The notes under the pieces were generated by a model that had not been told where the DNA came from, searched no databases, and worked only from the letters and a program-made list of their open reading frames with translations. This document shows, piece after piece, positions 8,226 to 17,700 of a stretch of DNA of 55,130 nucleotides. Origin of the DNA: Borreliella garinii. Its GTDB lineage: Bacteria; Spirochaetota; Spirochaetia; JABEVK01. Position 1 is the stretch's first letter; every line of letters begins with the position of its first letter. The position numbers and the translations under genes were made by a program. The stretch is taken from positions 1 to 55,130 of the forward strand of contig DYOB01000008.1 of NCBI GenBank assembly GCA_020720765.1. The letters run 5' to 3'.

Positions 8226-9407
8226 ATGTTTTTTTCTTTAGCTGAAGACGGTGTTACCGAACGCGGGACGGTAATTAAGGTTGTGGGTGTGGGTGGGGGT
8301 GGCGGGAATGCTATCAACCGCATGATTGAGTTCGGGCTGGAAGGTGTTGAATTCCTGGCCTGCAACACGGATAAACAGGTTCTTATGAACAACAAGGCTA
8401 GGGATAAGATAGTCCTTGGTAGTTCTGTTTCGCGCGGTCTTGGTGCTGGGGGCGATCCTGAAGTCGGTGCCGCTGCAGCTGAAGAAGAAAAAGAAACCAT
8501 CAGGAATATGCTCAACGGAGCAGATATGGTTTTTATCACAGCGGGAATGGGCGGGGGAACAGGGACGGGAGCGGCTCCGGTAATTGCAAAGATAGCCAAG
8601 GAAGTCGGTGCTCTGACTGTTGCAGTTGTTTCCAAACCTTTTCACTTCGAAGGCAAGAAAAAAATGGAAATGGCTATGGCCGGCATCGAAAAACTCAGGA
8701 AAAATGTCGATACGCTTATCACAATTCCCAATGAAAAAATCATGAGCATTATGGGTCCAAAAGCGCCCATCAAAGAAGCTTTTCTCAGGGCGGATGATGT
8801 CTTGAGGATGGGGATCCAGGGGATCACTGAAATCATCACCTTACCTGGAGAAATCAACATTGATTTTGCGGATGTCCGTGCAACGATGGACGGAAAGGGC
8901 GATGCCCTGATTGGGATCGGGAAAGGTAGCGGGGAAAATAAGGCGATGCAGGCGGTCCAGACGATCATCAGTAATCCCTTGCTGGAAGACGTAACCCTGA
9001 ACGGTGCCACTCGACTTTTAATCAACGTGGTTGGTTCATCGGATTTCACTTTAGAAGACTATAACGAAGTCAATAGTCTTATCACCAGTTCCGTCGATCC
9101 TTCATGCCATATCATCAGCGGCTTGGCTTTCCGAGATAGTTTGAAGGACGAAATTATCATCACGGTGATAGCGACAGGTTTCCAGAAGCCCGAAGGTAAA
9201 CTGGGTTTTGAAGTCCAGCAGACAACTAATCCACACCACATTATGGATGGCACGACGGCGCATAGGGAAATTGGAGCTGCGAGCCTCTTTGACGGGATGG
9301 TCAGGCCCGGAATCGATAAAAATTACTTGGGTCAGCTCAGAGATTCCGGCAATCTTGATATACCCACCATCCTGCGCGGCGCAAAAATCCTGGCTGGTAA
9401 AAATTGA
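8226..9407 (+). CDS. ftsZ: FtsZ, tubulin-like division GTPase
   Basis: A 393-residue cytoskeletal GTPase that forms the Z ring. Seen: VIKVVGVGGGGGNAINRM, the tubulin signature GGGTGTGAAPV (GTP loop at residues 109-115), TLITIPNEKI, the synergy-loop region NIDFADVRATM and a C-terminal peptide LDIPTILRG that would bind FtsA. The linker before this tail is short. It follows ftsA by 24 nt and its stop overlaps the TTG start of the next gene. Confidence 0.97.
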   Translation: MFFSLAEDGVTERGTVIKVVGVGGGGGNAINRMIEFGLEGVEFLACNTDKQVLMNNKARDKIVLGSSVSRGLGAGGDPEVGAAAAEEEKETIRNMLNGADMVFITAGMGGGTGTGAAPVIAKIAKEVGALTVAVVSKPFHFEGKKKMEMAMAGIEKLRKNVDTLITIPNEKIMSIMGPKAPIKEAFLRADDVLRMGIQGITEIITLPGEINIDFADVRATMDGKGDALIGIGKGSGENKAMQAVQTIISNPLLEDVTLNGATRLLINVVGSSDFTLEDYNEVNSLITSSVDPSCHIISGLAFRDSLKDEIIITVIATGFQKPEGKLGFEVQQTTNPHHIMDGTTAHREIGAASLFDGMVRPGIDKNYLGQLRDSGNLDIPTILRGAKILAGKN

Positions 9408-10315
9408 GTACCTGGGTAGACAAGGGATTTTCGCTGTACCTTGAGAACCGGCTCGGTCTCAGGCCGAGAACCCTCGAAGAATATCTGCGTGAACTGAGGC
9501 GCCTAGAAAGCCATGCCCAAACAAAAAAGGAAGACTGGACCCAATGGGGACAGGGCGCCATGGTAGAATACCTAAGTGAGCGCAGAAAAACTTTGAGTGA
9601 AAGAAGCATGGCGAAAATCATGAGCATCTTTCGTTGTCTCTTCAGCTACTTAATCCAGGAAAAAGTACGGCTCGACAACCCCATGGAGCTTGTAGAAGGT
9701 CCGAGAATCAGGCCTGGAATTCCGACTGTATTTCAGCCACTTGATGTCGATCATTTTCTCTCGCAATTCCTGCTCGACTCACCCGCCCACCTTCGCGACC
9801 GTGCACTTTTCGAGTTGATCTATTCAGGGGGACTGAGGGTGAGCGAAGCGGCAACGTTAAGACTTGAACATCTCAACCTTGAAGAGGGGGTGATAAGGGT
9901 AGAAGGAAAGGGTGGGAAGGAAAGGGTGGTTCCCTTAACGAACGAAGCGCAAAAATTTATCAGACTTTATCTGGCGGAAGGAAGACCCCAGTTGGCTCGA
10001 AGGGGAAGCCAGGAGGTTTTTGTCAATGCAAGGGGCGAAGGTATAAGCAGAAAGGGTATTTGGAAAAATTTCAAGGCAGCTTTGTTAAAGGCCGGCCTCG
10101 AAGGTAAAGTCCACACCTTACGCCATAGTTTCGCCACCCATCTCCTGGCCGGGGGAGCGGACCTGCGTTCGGTGCAGGAACTTCTCGGACACAGTTCCAT
10201 AGCAACTACCCAGATATACACCCACGTTCAGCAGGAAGACCTTGCCAGGGTTCATAAGGCCCACCATCCAAGATCACGAATCCGAAACGAGGAGAAAGTT
10301 CATGCACCAGTTTAA
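9404..10315 (+). CDS. Tyrosine recombinase, XerD-like (first of two)
   Basis: A 303-residue phage-integrase-family recombinase with an N-terminal SAM-like DNA-binding domain (about 1-95) and a catalytic domain. Active-site residues are visible: Arg in SGGLRVSEA, Lys in GKGGKERVV, HTLRHSFATHLL (HxxR), His in LLGHSS and the nucleophile Tyr in TQIYTHV. Xer proteins resolve chromosome dimers at dif. The TTG start overlaps the ftsZ stop (TTGA). A second Xer lies at 11878. This one is called XerD-like because the other has the codV/xerC position beside hslV; which is which is inference. Confidence 0.88.
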   Translation: MSTWVDKGFSLYLENRLGLRPRTLEEYLRELRRLESHAQTKKEDWTQWGQGAMVEYLSERRKTLSERSMAKIMSIFRCLFSYLIQEKVRLDNPMELVEGPRIRPGIPTVFQPLDVDHFLSQFLLDSPAHLRDRALFELIYSGGLRVSEAATLRLEHLNLEEGVIRVEGKGGKERVVPLTNEAQKFIRLYLAEGRPQLARRGSQEVFVNARGEGISRKGIWKNFKAALLKAGLEGKVHTLRHSFATHLLAGGADLRSVQELLGHSSIATTQIYTHVQQEDLARVHKAHHPRSRIRNEEKVHAPV

Positions 10316-11015
10316 AAAAATTCTTTTCATTGTATCGCAGGTTTTATTGGTTTCTTGCAGCCAAGACCTGGGTCCAGTTTCAAATTTCTTCCAGTCGGGG
10401 CTTCGTGAAGATAACGGAGGAGTCCTGGATCCTGCCAGGCTTGAAGAAGCCCAAACCAACGTAGCTGAACATAAATCCGTTATCGATAAACTTATGCTGG
10501 AAACCGCATGGAACGGTGACGCTTTGCGATACCTGGGCGACGAATATTTCCGAAGAGATATGTTCGCTCCGGCTCTTACAGCCTACGCCCAGGCCTTGCA
10601 AATCATTCCTACCAGCTTTTCGCTCTGGTACCGTTCGGGCCTGGCCCACGCACAGCTTGCGACCCTGGAACTGGATCCCGATGCTCGAAAAGCCCGGTCC
10701 ATGATGGCGGCTCGAGCCTATGAAAAAGCCCTGAGTTTCGAGCCGGACCATGGTTCGAGTCTTTATGGCCTGGGTATTCTTTACGTCTTTGAGTTGGGCG
10801 AACCCGCGAAGGCTCTTGTCCCTCTTGATCGACTTCTCGAAAAGGAAACCCAGAACACCCGCGCTTATTTTGTCCGTGCCAGAGCGCGGTTTGAGGTGGG
10901 CGATATCGAAGGGGCCATCAGGGATTACGATGCCATCATCCAGTACTCGAAAGATAGTGCCGAGAAAGAAAAAGCGCGGCGTAATAGAAGTGAAGTATTA
11001 GGGGGTGTTTCCTGA
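10302..11015 (+). CDS. TPR-repeat lipoprotein
   Basis: A 237-residue secreted protein. Its N-terminal signal peptide ends in the lipobox LVSC (MHQFKKILFIVSQVLLVSC), so it is probably membrane-anchored on the outside of the inner membrane or in the outer membrane. Three or more tetratricopeptide repeats follow, for example ALTAYAQALQIIPTSFSLWY, AARAYEKALSFEPDHGSSLY and GAIRDYDAIIQYSKD. The start is ATG 10302 with a GAGGAG site upstream, overlapping the xer 3' end. Spirochaetes often carry such a gene here; its role is unknown, and division or envelope scaffolding is only inferred. Confidence 0.85.
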   Translation: MHQFKKILFIVSQVLLVSCSQDLGPVSNFFQSGLREDNGGVLDPARLEEAQTNVAEHKSVIDKLMLETAWNGDALRYLGDEYFRRDMFAPALTAYAQALQIIPTSFSLWYRSGLAHAQLATLELDPDARKARSMMAARAYEKALSFEPDHGSSLYGLGILYVFELGEPAKALVPLDRLLEKETQNTRAYFVRARARFEVGDIEGAIRDYDAIIQYSKDSAEKEKARRNRSEVLGGVS

Positions 11016-11890
11016 ACTTCTCCCCCTTTCACCTTTTTCTTAACCGCCTCCGTTTCCTCAGTGCCTCAGAATCCTTGATGCTTCTTGACCTCTTTTCCGA
11101 GGCTGATGATATGATCCGGCTTTCACTCGGGGACATGGAATCAATTTTGAGAAGGAGTCTCTACAGGTCGCGGTGGGAACCTGAGAAAGCATTTAGACTT
11201 TCAGAGGTTGATTGGCAGAAATATCAAAGTGAAAAGATTTCCGTGGCAGTTTTCGGAAGCACAAGCTATCCAAAACCCCTTACCGAAATTCCTGATCCGC
11301 CGTTTCTGCTTTTTTACAGAGGGAAGGACCTTGGTTTTTTTAAACATCCAGTGGCAATAGTCGGTACGCGTTACCCGACTAAGGCGGCGGAAGAAGCGAC
11401 CTATAACTTAAGTTCCGAACTCGCACAAGCCGGCTGTGGCGTCATCAGCGGGCTTGCCTTCGGGATAGACCGCCAAGCGCATCGTGGTGCCTTGGAAAAA
11501 GGAAAAACCTGGGCTGTACTCGCCTGCGGACCCGAACGCATTTATCCAGCCGCCCACCAGAAACTGGGCATGGATATCCTTGAAAGCGGAGGAGTCCTAT
11601 TAAGCGAATACCCTCCTGGCACACCGGCATTAACCCACCATTTCCCATTAAGAAATAGAATCATCAGCGGGCTGAGCCGGTCCGTGGTTGTGGTGCAGGC
11701 GCCGAGGAAAAGCGGAGCACTTATAACCGCTCAATACGCCATCGAACATAATCGTGACCTTTATGTCCACGAAGCAGGGTTTCATCCGGATCGTGGCTTT
11801 GGGGGGCAGGACTTGGCGGACCAGGGAGCGACAGTTATCCATGACGCTTCAGAGATCTTACAACAAGGAGAAACACCGTGGATCATTTAG
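11012..11890 (+). CDS. dprA: DprA/Smf, DNA-processing protein
   Basis: A Rossmann-fold protein that loads RecA onto single-stranded DNA in natural transformation and is widespread in non-competent bacteria. Seen: AIVGTRYPTKAAEEA, GVISGLAFGIDRQAHRGALE, AVLACGPERIYPAAH, LLSEYPPGT, FPLRNRIISGLSRSVVVVQA and KSGALITAQYA. No ATG lies near the expected start. The frame is open upstream, and the family-like N-terminal helical segment FLNRLRFLSASESLMLLDLF argues for a start near CTG 11012, which overlaps the previous stop as CTGA. TTG 11075 or ATG 11078 would cut this segment. Confidence 0.9.
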   Translation: MNFSPFHLFLNRLRFLSASESLMLLDLFSEADDMIRLSLGDMESILRRSLYRSRWEPEKAFRLSEVDWQKYQSEKISVAVFGSTSYPKPLTEIPDPPFLLFYRGKDLGFFKHPVAIVGTRYPTKAAEEATYNLSSELAQAGCGVISGLAFGIDRQAHRGALEKGKTWAVLACGPERIYPAAHQKLGMDILESGGVLLSEYPPGTPALTHHFPLRNRIISGLSRSVVVVQAPRKSGALITAQYAIEHNRDLYVHEAGFHPDRGFGGQDLADQGATVIHDASEILQQGETPWII

Positions 11891-12774
11891 TTTCGGAATA
11901 CCTGGGATACTTGGAGAATATCAGATCCTTGTCACCCCGTTCGATAAAAGCCTACACGCTCGACATGAAAAGGTGGGTCGAGTTTCTTGCCTCGGAGGAA
12001 ATCGAGGTACACCTTGCAGACCAAGAGATAGCTGGGGGTTTCCTGCTTCAACGAAGGCGTTCGGGTCTTTCACCGGCTGGTGTGAACAGACAGCTCGGTG
12101 CCTTACGGGGATTCTATCGTTACCTCGTAAAGAATGGTAAAATCGCCGTCAACCCTTTTTCCGGACTCCGTTCCCTTAGAAGCCCGAGAAAACTCCCAAA
12201 GGTCCTCAGACCTAGTGAAATTTCCAGGTTGCTTTCGATTCTTCCCGAGGATTTTGAGGGGACCCGCGACCGGCTGATCTTCGAGCTTCTGTACGCAACG
12301 GGATGCCGTGCGAGCGAGCTTTTAAACCTGCCCCTCACCAAGGCTGAAAATATCCAGGACCGTTTTACCGTAATGGGTAAGGGTAAAAAAGAGCGTGTTG
12401 TTTTTCTGACCCCGCAAGCCAAGGTCATCCTCGGGACCTATTTAAAGATGAGAAGCGTTCTTCTCCAAGACAAAAAACTGGATTCCAGCCCGGCCTTGCT
12501 GATAAGCCGGCACGGTCACGAGCTAACGGCATCTTCGTTGGCCCACCTGATGAAAAAACGTCTCTCGCAGGCCGGAATTCTACGAAGGGTTACACCGCAT
12601 ACCTTCAGGCATACCTTCGCGACACATATCCTGGAAGACGGGGCGGATATCCGCCAGGTTCAGGAATTGCTAGGTCACGCAAATGTGGCCACTACCCAAA
12701 TCTATACCCACGTCGGGTTGGAAAGGCTCCGTTCTGTTCTTAAACATGCTCATCCCCATGGAGGTGAATCTTGA
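11878..12774 (+). CDS. xerC: Tyrosine recombinase XerC/CodV-like (second of two)
   Basis: A 298-residue tyrosine recombinase. Catalytic residues: Arg in [12 protein letters not shown], Lys in [24 protein letters not shown] (HxxR), His in LLGHAN and Tyr in TQIYTHV. The N-terminal domain has the XerC-type opening [20 protein letters not shown]. Position directly before hslV-hslU matches codV-hslV-hslU of Bacillus, so it is called XerC. The GTG start at 11878 overlaps the dprA 3' end. With the recombinase at 9404 it could form the XerC/XerD pair acting at dif. Confidence 0.88.
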   Translation: MDHLVSEYLGYLENIRSLSPRSIKAYTLDMKRWVEFLASEEIEVHLADQEIAGGFLLQRRRSGLSPAGVNRQLGALRGFYRYLVKNGKIAVNPFSGLRSLRSPRKLPKVLRPSEISRLLSILPEDFEGTRDRLIFELLYATGCRASELLNLPLTKAENIQDRFTVMGKGKKERVVFLTPQAKVILGTYLKMRSVLLQDKKLDSSPALLISRHGHELTASSLAHLMKKRLSQAGILRRVTPHTFRHTFATHILEDGADIRQVQELLGHANVATTQIYTHVGLERLRSVLKHAHPHGGES

Positions 12775-13301
12775 TGCACGCTACGACAATACTCGCGGTA
12801 AAAAAGGACGGTAAAGTTGCCTTTGCCGGCGACGGACAGGTGACGCTTGGAAATACCGTGATGAAAGCACACGCACGGAAAGTGAGGAAAATCTTTAACG
12901 ATAAGGTTATCGTGGGATTCGCCGGCGCGACCGCCGACGCCTTCACTCTTCTGGAGCGTTTTGAAACAAAACTCAACCAGTACCACGGCGACGTCAAACG
13001 TTCTGCTGTGGAGCTTGCCAAAGACTGGCGCACCGACAAGATCCTCAGGAAGCTGGAAGCCATGATGCTCGTGGCCGACAATAATAACATTTTTATCCTA
13101 TCAGGTAACGGTGACGTGATTGAACCGGATGAAGACTGTGCTGCCATAGGAAGCGGTGGTGCCTACGCCTTATGTGCTGCACGCGCCTTCCTCGAGGTTT
13201 CGGATCTCGACGCGGCGGAGATTGCACGGCGCAGTCTTTTAATCGCAGGACGTACCTGCATCTACACAAACAGCGAAATCATCGTGGAGGAACTTCAGTG
13301 A
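12774..13301 (+). CDS. hslV: HslV (ClpQ), peptidase subunit of the HslUV protease
   Basis: A 175-residue threonine peptidase of the proteasome beta fold that forms two stacked hexamers capped by HslU. The N-terminus MHATTILAV implies removal of three residues to expose Thr4 as nucleophile. Other signatures are [62 protein letters not shown] and [13 protein letters not shown]. The start is ATG 12774, 9 nt after GGAGG and overlapping the xerC stop (TGATG). The stop overlaps the hslU GTG. Confidence 0.96.
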   Translation: MHATTILAVKKDGKVAFAGDGQVTLGNTVMKAHARKVRKIFNDKVIVGFAGATADAFTLLERFETKLNQYHGDVKRSAVELAKDWRTDKILRKLEAMMLVADNNNIFILSGNGDVIEPDEDCAAIGSGGAYALCAARAFLEVSDLDAAEIARRSLLIAGRTCIYTNSEIIVEELQ

Positions 13302-14626
13302 ACCTTGATTTGAATACCATGACCCCGGCCCAGATCGTTGCGGAACTCGATAAATACATAGTCGGTCAAGATAAGGCCAAGCGTGCTGTCGCAGTCGCAC
13401 TCAGAAACCGCTGGCGACGGCAGCATATTTCGGAGGAGATCCGTGAAGAAATTTACCCTAAGAATATTCTTATGATCGGACCGACCGGTGTCGGAAAAAC
13501 CGAGATTGCTCGCAGGCTTTCCAAGCTCACCGGCGCTCCTTTTATCAAGGTTGAAGCGACCAAATACACCGAGGTAGGCTATGTCGGACGCGATGTGGAA
13601 AGTATGATCCGCGACTTGATGAATACCGCACTGGGTATGGTCAAAGCTGAAATGAAAGAAAAAGTCAGGAAGGAAGCCGAGGCCAGGGTGGAGGATCTCC
13701 TGGTTGAGCTTCTGGTCCCCGGTCTCAATAAAAAAGACGAGAATTACGAAACGACGAAAAACCAGATGCTCGAACTCTTGCGGAAAGGGGATTTTGAGGA
13801 CAAGACGGTCGAGATCCAGGTTCAGGGGCGCCAGGCCGGTCCGAGTATAGAAGTTTTCAGCGGCGGCAACATGGAAGAGATTGATATGAATTTTGGAGCC
13901 CTGGGGAATATTTTCGGAAACAAGAAAAAGAAACGTGTGACCACAGTGAAGAACGCTCGCTTGGTTCTTCTCGGCGAGGAAATGGAAAAACTTGTCGACC
14001 AGGACCAAGCCATGGAAACCGCTAGGGATAGGGCCCAGAATATGGGAATCGTCTTTATCGATGAAATCGATAAGATCGCCTCACGGGACGGACGGGGCGG
14101 CGCAGATGTCAGCCGGGAAGGGGTTCAAAGGGATATCCTGCCCATCGTCGAAGGTTCCCAAGTCAATACAAAGTACGGAATTATCGACACCGCGCACATC
14201 CTTTTTATCGCAGCCGGCGCTTTTCATATTTCAAAACCATCCGACCTTATCCCAGAGCTGCAGGGTCGGTTTCCCATCCGCGTGGAACTCGAATCGCTGA
14301 CCATAGAAGATTTCCAAAGCATCCTGACTCAGCCGAAGAACAGCCTTATCATGCAGTACACCGAACTTCTCAAGGTTGAAGATGTCGAGGTGGAATTCAC
14401 TCCCGAGGCCATCGATTCCTTGGCACAATGGGCTTGGGAAGTCAACAGCCGCAGCGAGAATATCGGGGCCAGGCGTCTCCAAACAGTGATGGAGATGGTC
14501 TTGGAGGAGTTAAGCTACTCTGCAACCGAAATAAAGGGGCAGAAGGTCGTCATTACACCGGATTATATCAACAAAAGACTAGAACCCGTGGCGATAGACC
14601 AGGATTTGGCGAGGTACATACTTTGA
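13298..14626 (+). CDS. hslU: HslU (ClpY), ATPase subunit of the HslUV protease
   Basis: A 442-residue AAA+ unfoldase. Signatures are [21 protein letters not shown], Walker [10 protein letters not shown], the pore motif [15 protein letters not shown], a variable I domain (about 110-240), Walker [13 protein letters not shown], and sensor and arginine-finger regions including [12 protein letters not shown] and [15 protein letters not shown]. The GTG start at 13298 overlaps the hslV stop as GTGA, giving MNLDLNTM. Length is normal. It is the last gene before the flagellar genes, 58 bp away. Confidence 0.96.
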   Translation: MNLDLNTMTPAQIVAELDKYIVGQDKAKRAVAVALRNRWRRQHISEEIREEIYPKNILMIGPTGVGKTEIARRLSKLTGAPFIKVEATKYTEVGYVGRDVESMIRDLMNTALGMVKAEMKEKVRKEAEARVEDLLVELLVPGLNKKDENYETTKNQMLELLRKGDFEDKTVEIQVQGRQAGPSIEVFSGGNMEEIDMNFGALGNIFGNKKKKRVTTVKNARLVLLGEEMEKLVDQDQAMETARDRAQNMGIVFIDEIDKIASRDGRGGADVSREGVQRDILPIVEGSQVNTKYGIIDTAHILFIAAGAFHISKPSDLIPELQGRFPIRVELESLTIEDFQSILTQPKNSLIMQYTELLKVEDVEVEFTPEAIDSLAQWAWEVNSRSENIGARRLQTVMEMVLEELSYSATEIKGQKVVITPDYINKRLEPVAIDQDLARYIL

Positions 14627-14684
14627 TCTACAGAAGGCGACCGAATTTACCGATTGTCAGAAGGAAGACTTGTGAGGAGGTCCT

Positions 14685-15104
14685 ATGTTTTTAAACAATA
14701 GTTGGGGAATGAACCTGGATATCATGCAGCGAACCCTCGACGTTTTAACTCTGAGGAGGGATGTCCATGCCAACAATATTGCGAACGCGGAAACACCGAA
14801 TTTTAAACGCAGTGTTGTAAATTATGAGGCGGAACTGCGGCGGGTGATAGAAAGCCGTAACCACCACGTCCAACCCGAAGCCCTTGTGACTGATGTACGC
14901 CACATGTCGTTTAACGTTGAGCGGGATTACCGGGACGTTCAGCCAAGGCGTGTCCTCGACTATCTTTCCACTGTGAAACCCAACGGAAACAACGTGGATA
15001 TCAACGAGGAAAATATGGCTGTCAACCAGAACCAGATGATGTACGAAGCGCTCACTCGCTACGTAGGGCATCAGTTTAGTCAGATCAATTTGGTCTTAAA
15101 GTAA
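14685..15104 (+). CDS. flgB: FlgB, flagellar proximal rod protein
   Basis: A 139-residue rod subunit exported by the flagellar type III system. It has the rod/hook N-terminal motif TLRRDVHANNIANAETPNFKR and a C-terminal helix ending MMYEALTRYVGHQFSQINLVL. GAGGAGG is 5 nt before the ATG. It is the first gene of the flagellar operon, the same position as in Treponema and Borrelia. No clear flagellar-type promoter is visible in the 58-bp gap after hslU, so transcription may continue from upstream. Confidence 0.93.
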   Translation: MFLNNSWGMNLDIMQRTLDVLTLRRDVHANNIANAETPNFKRSVVNYEAELRRVIESRNHHVQPEALVTDVRHMSFNVERDYRDVQPRRVLDYLSTVKPNGNNVDINEENMAVNQNQMMYEALTRYVGHQFSQINLVLK

Positions 15105-15114
15105 GGGGTAAAAT

Positions 15115-15579
15115 ATGGGAATGTTTTCAGCGATCAATACGGCAACGACGGGGCTTTCGGCCCAGCAGATGAGGATGGACGTGATCTCGGATAACCTGGC
15201 GAACTCCAGTACCACAAGAACACCCGAAGGGGGACCGTTCCGGAGGTCGAGGGTGATATTCCGCCCCATGGTCCAACAGCCGTATTGGAAGAGCCCTTTC
15301 CTTCCATCTATGCTGGACAACGGAGTGGGTCGAGGTGTCAGGGTGGTCTCCATCCAGAAAGATATGGATTCGCAGACGAAGCTCTTTTACGATCCAACCC
15401 ACCCCGATGCCATACGCACAGGACCGAGGGCGGGCTACGTCGAACTCCCTAATGTCAATGTTGTGAACGAGATGGTGGATATGATCAGTGCGAGCCGTGC
15501 TTACGAGGCAAATGTGTCTCTGATTAAGGGTTCGCAGAGTATGTTCGGTCGGGCCTTGGAAATTATGCAAGCTAGGTAG
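15115..15579 (+). CDS. flgC: FlgC, flagellar proximal rod protein
   Basis: A 154-residue rod subunit. Signatures are MGMFSAINTATTGLSAQQMR, MDVISDNLANSSTTRTPEGG and, at the C-terminus, GYVELPNVNVVNEMVDMISA followed by SRAYEANVSLIK, the FlgC-type tail. It follows flgB by 10 nt. The rod spans the periplasm, where spirochaete flagella remain. Confidence 0.95.
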   Translation: MGMFSAINTATTGLSAQQMRMDVISDNLANSSTTRTPEGGPFRRSRVIFRPMVQQPYWKSPFLPSMLDNGVGRGVRVVSIQKDMDSQTKLFYDPTHPDAIRTGPRAGYVELPNVNVVNEMVDMISASRAYEANVSLIKGSQSMFGRALEIMQAR

Positions 15580-15602
15580 GCAATGAACCTCAGGAGGGGA
15601 CA

Positions 15603-15932
15603 ATGATTCTTTCAGAAAGTATGGTGCTTGGAAATACGGTCACGATGAGAACGAACAATGAAAGACACCTCGGCGGTGTTTCGGCTCTAAACCAGGGAGA
15701 CGGAAAACCCGGCCAGAACTTCGGTGATCTGCTGATGGGCGCCATAGGCAATACAAGCGAGCTTCAGAACGAAGCAGCACGCTTGATGACGCAGAATATT
15801 CTCCAGCCCGACGCAGTGGACGCCGACGATGTCGCCATCGCTGCGAGCAAGGCAAACCTGAGTTTGAGTTTAATGAAATCTGTCATAGACAAGGCCTTGC
15901 GGGCCTACAGCGAGATTCTGAATATGAGATAA
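15603..15932 (+). CDS. fliE: FliE, MS-ring/rod junction protein
   Basis: A 109-residue protein that links the MS ring to the rod. Typical C-terminal segment: VDADDVAIAASKANLSLSLM and VIDKALRAYSEILNMR. The N-terminal 35 residues are variable. AGGAGGGG is 3 nt before the ATG. It lies between flgC and fliF as in most fla operons. Confidence 0.92.
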   Translation: MILSESMVLGNTVTMRTNNERHLGGVSALNQGDGKPGQNFGDLLMGAIGNTSELQNEAARLMTQNILQPDAVDADDVAIAASKANLSLSLMKSVIDKALRAYSEILNMR

Positions 15933-15945
15933 TTCGCGAAAGCGA

Positions 15946-15953
15946 GGGGGGGG
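15946..15953 (+). promoter_or_regulatory. G8 tract as ribosome-binding site of fliF
   Basis: Eight consecutive G residues end 4 nt before the fliF ATG (15958) and act as the apparent Shine-Dalgarno. Confidence 0.55.
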
Positions 15954-15957
15954 AACG

Positions 15958-17664
15958 ATGGATTGGCTCAAGAAGTTCTTTGGGCAGATGGGTGCCAACT
16001 GGTCCAAGTGGACCATGGCACAGAGACTCATACTGATCGGTGTCGGTGTCGGTATTATTGCCGCCATTATTCTGACGGTTGTATTAAGCGCACAGCCAAG
16101 CCGTGTTGCTGTATTGGGCGTGCCTTTTCCCGACGATGCAAGTTTTGCCTCGGCGACTGCGAGGCTCGATGCTGAAAATATTCCCTATCAAACCACCGAA
16201 GACAGACGGATCTTTGTAGAAGATCTCAAGCTGGCGCAGAATGTCCGTAGCATCCTTGTGCGTGAAAACCTCGTACCAACGAGCGTGGACCCATGGGCGC
16301 TTTTCGATATCGATAGGTGGACAATCACGGATTTCGAGCGGAATATCAACGTCCGCCGTGCCGTCACAGCCCAGATAGAAAACCACATACAGTCTCTTGA
16401 AGATGTTGATTCAGCCCAGGTTGTCATCACCATGCCAGAAGAGACCCTTTTCGTCGAAGCACAGAAGCCTGTCACCGCAGCAGTGACCATCACCCCTAAA
16501 CCCGGTTCGGATATCACTGTAAACAGACGTAAAATCGAAGGCATCATGAAGCTCGTGATGTTTGCCGTGGAAGGTCTTAGAGCCGAAAATATTGTCATAA
16601 CCGACAGAACAGGTATGATTTTAAACGATTTCGCCGGTATGGAAAACCTCGACAGGCTGGAACTCGCTCGAAGGGAAATGAAGGCCAAACGAGAACTCGA
16701 AGAACGCTATATGAGTTTTATCCAGACCGAGTTGTACGGCATTTACAGCCCAGACAGGGTAAAAATCGTCAACTTGGACCTAACCCTCAATACAGACCGC
16801 ACGACCGTACAGAGGTTGGAATATTCACCTATAACCCGCCGTGCCGATAACCCGCGTACCCCCTTCGATGACAGAGATATCGTCGATAATATTACTCTTT
16901 CCGAATCTACGAAAGATGTTACTTTCCAAGGTTCCGGGTTTAACCCCGAGGGGCCTCCGGGACAGGAAGGCCAAACACCTCCCGCCCACAAAGACCTTGA
17001 AGGGCTTGTGGGTTCCTATACCGATAAATCGAACACGACGAACTACGTGGTGAACTCCGAGAACAGTCAGATAGAAAGAAGTCCCTACAGGGTTGAAAGG
17101 GTAACCATCGGTGTTGCGCTCGACGGTATCTGGAAAAGGAAGTACAACGATCTCGGCGAGGTGGTTTTACAGGCCAACGGTTCTCTTGAGCGGGAGTATA
17201 TACCTTTGAGCGACGTTGATGTTGCTTCCGCAAAGACACTTATCGAGCCGGCTGTGGGATTTAGACGGGACCGCGGTGACGTGGTTACGGTCCAGCATAT
17301 CCAGTTTGACCGGACTGCCCAGTTTGAAAAAGAGGATGCCGAATACCGTGCGGCCCTCCAGACCCAAAGGACCATTTTCTGGGTCATTATGGGGCTGATT
17401 GCCGTTGTCATAACCTTTATCATCTTCAGACTTATCGCGCGCGAAATGGAAAGGCAGAGAAGGCTTCGGGAAGAGGAATTGGCAAGGCAGCACCAGGCTA
17501 TGCGTGAAGCCGCTCTGCGGAGTGCGGAAGAAGAAAGCACGGACGTTGAAATGTCCGTCGCGGACCGCACCCGTCTGGAACTCCAGGAGACTGCTATCAA
17601 TATGGCCCGAGAGCATCCCGCCGACGTGGCGCAATTGATCCGAACATGGCTGGCAGAAGACTGA
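15958..17664 (+). CDS. fliF: FliF, flagellar MS-ring protein
   Basis: A 568-residue membrane protein that forms the MS ring. It has an N-terminal membrane helix (about 24-45), a periplasmic ring-building region including RRAVTAQIENHIQSLEDVDS and VTAAVTITPKPGSDI, a variable middle, a second membrane helix (about 474-493, FWVIMGLIAVVITFIIFRLI) and a cytoplasmic tail with ADVAQLIRTWLAED that binds FliG. Length is normal. fliG follows after 36 bp. Confidence 0.96.
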   Translation: MDWLKKFFGQMGANWSKWTMAQRLILIGVGVGIIAAIILTVVLSAQPSRVAVLGVPFPDDASFASATARLDAENIPYQTTEDRRIFVEDLKLAQNVRSILVRENLVPTSVDPWALFDIDRWTITDFERNINVRRAVTAQIENHIQSLEDVDSAQVVITMPEETLFVEAQKPVTAAVTITPKPGSDITVNRRKIEGIMKLVMFAVEGLRAENIVITDRTGMILNDFAGMENLDRLELARREMKAKRELEERYMSFIQTELYGIYSPDRVKIVNLDLTLNTDRTTVQRLEYSPITRRADNPRTPFDDRDIVDNITLSESTKDVTFQGSGFNPEGPPGQEGQTPPAHKDLEGLVGSYTDKSNTTNYVVNSENSQIERSPYRVERVTIGVALDGIWKRKYNDLGEVVLQANGSLEREYIPLSDVDVASAKTLIEPAVGFRRDRGDVVTVQHIQFDRTAQFEKEDAEYRAALQTQRTIFWVIMGLIAVVITFIIFRLIAREMERQRRLREEELARQHQAMREAALRSAEEESTDVEMSVADRTRLELQETAINMAREHPADVAQLIRTWLAED

Positions 17665-17686
17665 GAGTTGGTGTAGAATGAAAAAT

Positions 17687-17693
17687 GGGGGGG
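17687..17693 (+). promoter_or_regulatory. G7 tract as ribosome-binding site of fliG
   Basis: Seven consecutive G residues end 7 nt before the fliG ATG (17701), a good Shine-Dalgarno distance. Confidence 0.55.
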
Positions 17694-17700
17694 ATTTTCA

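Noticed and set aside
7898-8635. Long minus-strand frame across ftsA-ftsZ
   Set aside because: Composition (Pro/Ser/Ala-rich) is typical of a shadow frame opposite real genes.
14627-14684. Sigma28-type promoter before flgB (ACCGATTG near 14648-14655)
   Set aside because: The -10-like GCCGATAA match is partial and no TAAA lies 15 bp upstream.
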